Assembly: GCF_008520305.1 (NCBI RefSeq) | Contig: NZ_ML703263.1 | Location: 186,001-250,000, forward strand | DNA length: 64,000 nt | Source of the DNA: Mesorhizobium sp. SARCC-RB16n | Lineage (GTDB): Bacteria > Pseudomonadota > Alphaproteobacteria > Rhizobiales > Rhizobiaceae | Direction: 5' to 3' | Part shown: piece by piece, positions 59,747 to 64,000 of the stretch | Layout of the letters: every line of letters starts with the position of its first letter | Position numbering within the stretch: the stretch's first letter is position 1 | Position numbers and translations under genes: made by a program | Notes under the pieces: generated by a model | The model's input: only the letters and a program-made list of their open reading frames with translations | Database searches by the model: none | Told to the model about the DNA's origin: nothing

Positions 59747-60020
59747 TTGGCGATCACCACCTTATGACATCCACTCGTCTGAACTCGCCCTATTCAGGTC
59801 AAGCCATCGACGCAGTCAACATCAAAAACCTATAAGGCTGCCATGGACAGCAGCCTAAACAAGCCCGCTGTCAAGCCTTGATGACCTAAACTTGGATCGG
59901 TCAGCGGCGATGAAATTCGCGCATTTCCTAGGTCGAAACATGCCCACACAGCTTTAATGGCATGGGCGGTTGATCATCCTGTTCAGTCTCATAGCCTGCA
60001 AGGCGACATTGTAGGGCTCT

Positions 60021-60935
60021 TCATCTCGCCAGTGTTACAGCCTTTCGAATTCCAACATCGAACGGAGTAGTCGGTTTCCAACCGAGCATCTTTCCTGCGA
60101 AGGAAATGTCCAGACTGGCGATATCCACATCTGTGCTTCTAGCGCCAACATATTCACGCTCGAAGACGTGACCGGTCAAACCTTCGATCGCCTGCACTAT
60201 ATCTAACACGGAACGTGTCTCGCCACTTCCGATATTTATGATTGCGCGAGGCGCACCAGGAAGCGACAGAGCCGCCTCTACAGCGTCGATCACATCGTCG
60301 ATATAGAGATAGTCACGCATAGCTTTGCCATCGCCAAATATGCGGATGGGCAGGCCCTTGCGCCAGTGGTCCAACAGCATAGGGATAAGACCTTGACCTT
60401 TGCGGAAGATCTGCCCCGGTCCGTAGGGATTCGCCAATCTCAAGATCACATAGTCCAAGCCGTCGACGTGGCTGTACATCTGGATGTATTTTTCCACGAT
60501 GAGCTTCGTCAGGCCATGCGAGTTGATCGGGTTAGGCATTGAGGTTTCCGGCGTCGGAACCGACGCGTCCGGTCCATAGATTGTCCCCCCAGATGACAGG
60601 AATATATAGCGCTTCACTCCCGCCCGCAGGCACGTATGTAGGAATTTGACATGTGGAACTACGTTTTCCTCGATATCTGCAATGGTGTGGTCGTTCCTCA
60701 TCCCGGGGCTTGATGTGGAAATGAGTTGCACGACTGTCTCGACTCCTTCCAAGGAAGACGCCATGGCTATCGGCTGTCGAAAGTCGCCCTCGACGAACTC
60801 GGCACGCTGTCCCAATGAACCCAAGAACTCGGGATCAAATCTCCTGGAGACGGCACGGACAGGCACACCGTTCTGAGCCAGCCGCCTTAGCAGGTGCCGA
60901 CCAATGAAGCCGTTTGAGCCGTAAATTCCAATCAT
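60021..60935 (-). CDS. NDP-sugar epimerase/dehydratase
   Basis: 304-residue extended SDR. NAD motif IYGSNGFIGRHLLRRL is at 4-19. The active-site Tyr region reads NPINSHGLTKLIVEKY, where the usual YxxxK Tyr is His (HGLTK), with Ser/Thr upstream in FLSSGGTIYG. Substrate-side FGDGKAMRDYLYIDDVIDAV is typical of UDP-glucose 4-epimerase-like and dTDP-sugar enzymes. The His in place of Tyr needs checking, as it may lower or change activity. Followed by a 99-base gap to the methyltransferase gene. Confidence 0.82.
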   Translation of the reverse strand: MIGIYGSNGFIGRHLLRRLAQNGVPVRAVSRRFDPEFLGSLGQRAEFVEGDFRQPIAMASSLEGVETVVQLISTSSPGMRNDHTIADIEENVVPHVKFLHTCLRAGVKRYIFLSSGGTIYGPDASVPTPETSMPNPINSHGLTKLIVEKYIQMYSHVDGLDYVILRLANPYGPGQIFRKGQGLIPMLLDHWRKGLPIRIFGDGKAMRDYLYIDDVIDAVEAALSLPGAPRAIINIGSGETRSVLDIVQAIEGLTGHVFEREYVGARSTDVDIASLDISFAGKMLGWKPTTPFDVGIRKAVTLAR

Positions 60936-61034
60936 ACCAATTCGACCTAATATGTATCATCGACGCCAAGCATACCGTGCGCGACAGGACGGCTTTAAGC
61001 GAGAAGCACCGCTGATGGAAAGGAACAACTCAGC

Positions 61035-62315
61035 CTATTTCCCTGAGCTTAGCCACCATTCCAGCACCCGAGCCGGACTTAAATTCCGCAGCACCCACCT
61101 AAGATTCATCGAAAGCGTTCGAAGCGGTGCGGTGATCCGCCAACTCGTTGAGTCTTTGAATTCTTGAACTAAGACTTCATGTTCTGTCAGTTTCGACTCA
61201 AGGGCATTTTTCACCGTGTGCGCTAGGGACAGTTCTCCTTGCAAGACTTTGATCTCCGCGATTTTCTCGATGGCTTCGGCCTTCTTCTGAGCGATAGCCA
61301 GTTCATCGGCTCGCATCTGTTCGCGCGCTACTGCTATCTTATGGGAAAGCGCCTCTATATGGGCCGCCTGATGTTTTATCAGTTCTCGATTGGTCCCAAT
61401 TTCCTCTTCCATAGTCGTTGCGCGCAGCGACCAAACGCTCTCTGTTTCATCGGCTGGCCTGCTCACTGTGCCGTCCAAGGGCATGATGCTTCCTTCGACG
61501 AGCGCAGTCAGGCCCGCCATACGGCGCGCGCCCAACACATTTTCCTGAATTGGCCGCTTAGCGACGATGCAAAGCGAGTTCAAGAATTCGACGGAATGAA
61601 CCGAAGCGAGAGAAGCTTCATCGAATGTAACTTTGTGCCTGTCCGCAAAGGTGGTCAGGACATCGACTCGAAGACGATTCAGCCCCCAATGCTCGTGGTT
61701 GATCACATCAAGCAGGCGTTTAAAGAACGACATCGAGGAAAGCGGATCGTAGAGACCGCCCCCGAACCTCTGCCAGTAACTGCAATGCAAATCCTCCGCT
61801 ATATACAGTCCACCATCGGTGGAATGCGGGAAATAGCGAGCGAAAGAACGCACTATATCGGACGACAAATGTGATCCGTCATCGATTATGATATCGAACT
61901 TCGGCGACCTGGCAAGGATGTCCCGTTCCACCTCATCGGTATTGGCATCACCTATAACGATCGAAATTTTCTCATCGTCGAACACCAGATTTGCGCAGGC
62001 CGGATTCACATCGCAGCCAATGATAAGTTCCGCGTTGGGAAAATATTTTCGCCAGATTTCCAGAGAGCCGCCGTTCTGGATACCAATTTCCAAAATCCGA
62101 ACAGGCTTGTCTCGGTATTCCGAAAGAATACGGTCGTATGTGCTGAGATAGATCGACCACTTGTCCGATACTTTGCCGCTATGAGCCGTGTATAGATCAA
62201 GAAGAGATCCGGATTGTTCTTGAAACCGCGCGGCCTTCCGCGCCTTCGGTGCAATCTTGCCAACGGCGAACCGCGTCGCACCCCGGATGCTTTGCAATGG
62301 AGGGCGCTTGTTCAT
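61035..62315 (-). CDS. SAM methyltransferase with C-terminal coiled coil
   Basis: 426 residues from ATG 62315 (MNKRPPLQSI); a longer open frame upstream is a shadow of rfbD. Residues 35-250 form a class I methyltransferase very like that of the 519-residue fusion: YDRILSEYRDKPVRILEIGIQNGGS (around 60-84), CDVNP at 101-105, DIIIDDGSH at 141-149. A coiled coil (about 310-387) and the terminal motif STSWRITAPLR (389-399) follow. Four bases after rfbD. It probably methylates a sugar of the surface glycan. Confidence 0.83.
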   Translation of the reverse strand: MNKRPPLQSIRGATRFAVGKIAPKARKAARFQEQSGSLLDLYTAHSGKVSDKWSIYLSTYDRILSEYRDKPVRILEIGIQNGGSLEIWRKYFPNAELIIGCDVNPACANLVFDDEKISIVIGDANTDEVERDILARSPKFDIIIDDGSHLSSDIVRSFARYFPHSTDGGLYIAEDLHCSYWQRFGGGLYDPLSSMSFFKRLLDVINHEHWGLNRLRVDVLTTFADRHKVTFDEASLASVHSVEFLNSLCIVAKRPIQENVLGARRMAGLTALVEGSIMPLDGTVSRPADETESVWSLRATTMEEEIGTNRELIKHQAAHIEALSHKIAVAREQMRADELAIAQKKAEAIEKIAEIKVLQGELSLAHTVKNALESKLTEHEVLVQEFKDSTSWRITAPLRTLSMNLRWVLRNLSPARVLEWWLSSGK

Positions 62316-62319
62316 GCGA

Positions 62320-63216
62320 TCAGTGTCTGTCCTTCTCAAACAGCCGCCGCACCACGGCTTCCGTCGACTCCCGCCAGTCCGCCGCCGTCCATCCAAATGC
62401 CGCCGCGAATTTCGCGCTCGATAGCCGGGAGTTGGCGGGGCGGCGCGCCTTGGTTGGGTAGTCCATCGTAGCAATGTCCCGTACCCGCGCCCAAGGCCCA
62501 CCAGACTTCAGGCTTGTGTCGAGGATATGACGGGCAAAGCCGCTCCAGTTGGTCTCGCCGGTGCCGGCCAGGTGATAGGTGCCGAACGCGGCGAAGCCTT
62601 TGTCGCGGTGCAGCATGGCGGCCGCATGCAGGATCGCGCCGGCGATATCAAGCGCCGATGTGGGATTTCCCCACTGATCGGCGACCACGGAAATCTCGTC
62701 GCGGCCGGCGGCGAGCCGCAGCATGGTTTTCACGAAATTCCTGCCGAACGGGCTGTAGACCCAGGCGGTGCGCAGGATCAGATGGCGCGGGTTGGCTGCC
62801 GCTATCGCCTGCTCGCCGGCGAGCTTGGAGGCACCGTAGACGCCGAGCGGTGCAGGCGTGTCGGTTTCGACATAGGCATCGGCCTTGGTTCCGTCGAAGA
62901 CATAGTCGGTCGAAAGATGGATGAGCGGCACGCCGAGCCGCGCCGCGGCCTCGGCCACCTTGCCCGCACCGGTCGCGTTGACCGCGAAGGCCAGATCGGG
63001 CTCGTCCTCGGCCTGATCGACGGCGGTATAGGCGGCGGCCGACACGACGATATCAGGCTTTGCAAGCGCGATGGCGTCGATGACGGTGTCGGGTCTTGCC
63101 AGGTCGAGCTCCGGGCGACCGATGGCGACGACCTCCACGCCCGCGCGCGCCTTGCCGGCCTCCAGCAGGCTCGCCGCGACCTGGCCGTCGTCGCGTCCGG
63201 TGACGAGGAGCCTCAC
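62320..63216 (-). CDS. rfbD: dTDP-4-dehydrorhamnose reductase
   Basis: 298 residues from GTG 63216, which overlaps the rfbB stop (GTGA). The NADPH motif reads [16 protein letters not shown], a degenerate form of the usual GxxGxxG. The rest is typical: [37 protein letters not shown], the YGASK active-site block, [18 protein letters not shown], and NPTSALDIA. Last step of dTDP-L-rhamnose synthesis. Confidence 0.92.
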   Translation of the reverse strand: MRLLVTGRDDGQVAASLLEAGKARAGVEVVAIGRPELDLARPDTVIDAIALAKPDIVVSAAAYTAVDQAEDEPDLAFAVNATGAGKVAEAAARLGVPLIHLSTDYVFDGTKADAYVETDTPAPLGVYGASKLAGEQAIAAANPRHLILRTAWVYSPFGRNFVKTMLRLAAGRDEISVVADQWGNPTSALDIAGAILHAAAMLHRDKGFAAFGTYHLAGTGETNWSGFARHILDTSLKSGGPWARVRDIATMDYPTKARRPANSRLSSAKFAAAFGWTAADWRESTEAVVRRLFEKDRH

Positions 63217-64000
63217 GCGCCCACCTTGCGTGCTTCGCCCAGCCTTTCGCCGGCATAACGCTGTTCGCGGATCGGCCCCCACCACCATTTGTTGTCGAGG
63301 AACCAGACCACCGTCCTGGCAAGGCCGCTGTCGAAATTCTCCCTGGGCGTCCAGCCGAGCTCGCGGCTTATCTTGGAAGCATCGATGGCGTAGCGGCGGT
63401 CGTGGCCGGGACGGTCGGTGACGAAGGAGATCAGCTCGCGATAGCGCCTGCCGCCGGCGCGCGGACGCCTGGTGTCGAGCAGGTCGCAGATCGTCTCGAC
63501 GACGGCGAGGTTGGTGCGTTCCGAATTGCCGCCGACATTGTAGCTCTCGCCCGGATGGCCTTTCGTGGCGACCAGTTCCAGGGCACGCGCGTGATCCTCG
63601 ACGAACAGCCAGTCGCGCACATTGGCGCCGGCGCCGTAGACCGGCAGCGGCTTTTCGTCGAGCGCGTTGAGAATGACGAGCGGGATCAGCTTCTCGGGGA
63701 AATGATAGGGGCCGTAATTGTTCGAACAGTTGGAAAGCACGACCGGCAGGCCGTAGGTCTCATGCCAGGCGCGCACCAGATGGTCCGAGGCCGCCTTCGA
63801 GGCGGAATAGGGCGAGGACGGCGCATAGGGTGTTTCCTCGACGAACATGCCGCCGTCGAAAGGCAGGTCGCCGAACACCTCGTCGGTGGAGACGTGATGG
63901 AAGCGGAAGCGGCCTTTCCTGTCGTCGGACAGGCCGCGCCAGTATTCGAGCGCGGCATTGAGCATCTTGTAGGTGCCGACGATGTTGGTTTCGATGAACG
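63213..64000 (-). CDS. rfbB: dTDP-glucose 4,6-dehydratase, 5' end outside window
   Basis: The visible 262 codons are the middle and C-terminal part. The frame is open to base 64000 ([13 protein letters not shown] at the edge), so the ATG at 63965 is internal. [13 protein letters not shown] contains the catalytic Thr-Asp-Glu triad, and [13 protein letters not shown] the YxxxK. It makes dTDP-4-keto-6-deoxyglucose for rhamnose. rfbA and rfbC presumably lie beyond the window. Confidence 0.94.
   Translation of the reverse strand, partial: FIETNIVGTYKMLNAALEYWRGLSDDRKGRFRFHHVSTDEVFGDLPFDGGMFVEETPYAPSSPYSASKAASDHLVRAWHETYGLPVVLSNCSNNYGPYHFPEKLIPLVILNALDEKPLPVYGAGANVRDWLFVEDHARALELVATKGHPGESYNVGGNSERTNLAVVETICDLLDTRRPRAGGRRYRELISFVTDRPGHDRRYAIDASKISRELGWTPRENFDSGLARTVVWFLDNKWWWGPIREQRYAGERLGEARKVGA

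Overview
The window looks like a chromosomal stretch of a Mesorhizobium-type alphaproteobacterium (Hyphomicrobiales). The evidence is high GC, long antisense shadow ORFs, a choline-sulfate/betaine bet operon, the rhizobial fructose uptake (frc) operon, a glycogen (glg) cluster, and four copies of a GGAAC-N17-GTT promoter, the form used by the alphaproteobacterial general stress sigma factor EcfG. The species call is inference; no rRNA or marker gene is present.

Layout. 1-5638 (+): betC (5' end missing), a threonine/serine dehydratase gene broken by a one-base deletion, betA and betB, converting choline-O-sulfate to glycine betaine. 5645-9409 (-): a GDP-mannose pyrophosphorylase fused to an AGE-type epimerase/isomerase, and a phosphomannomutase. 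9609-9685: tRNA-Pro(CGG) with its own promoter. 9916-12363: small stress-type genes (two tiny membrane peptides, a His-rich secreted protein, a short conserved protein plus a membrane protein, a lipoprotein), four of whose transcription units carry EcfG-like promoters. 12393-17825 (-): an oligopeptide ABC importer. 18109-20313 (+): TadE-like and TadG-like pilus-assembly proteins. 20342-33247 (-): alpha-glucosidase, glgX, pgm, glgA, glgC, glgB, glgP. 33378-39161: frcA-frcC-frcB (-), and divergently a ROK regulator, an RbsD/FucU mutarotase and a PfkB sugar kinase (+).

39391-64000 is a large surface-polysaccharide locus. It holds a DegT sugar aminotransferase, two O-antigen ligase/polymerase-like membrane proteins, and cysD-cysNC-cysQ (synthesis of the sulfate donor PAPS and removal of PAP). 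A reductase, a small phosphoglycosyl transferase and a membrane 4,6-dehydratase resemble the UDP-QuiNAc starter module of Rhizobium O-antigen. A GT2 glycosyltransferase, an ABC-2 polysaccharide exporter (Wzm/Wzt type), a 1279-residue protein (sulfotransferase-like, coiled coil, GT2, GT4), a sulfotransferase-like/methyltransferase fusion, an NDP-sugar epimerase, a methyltransferase/coiled-coil protein, and rfbD/rfbB (dTDP-rhamnose) follow. The section from about 52.4 to 62.3 kb appears lower in GC and codon bias than the rest, as O-antigen cassettes often are.

The most interesting hypothesis is that this locus builds a rhamnose-containing, possibly sulfated and methylated surface glycan that is exported by the ABC exporter. 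Multi-domain enzymes would do the capping or decoration, and PAPS would be made by genes in the same region. The second most interesting result is the tight cluster of EcfG-like promoters in front of very small genes.
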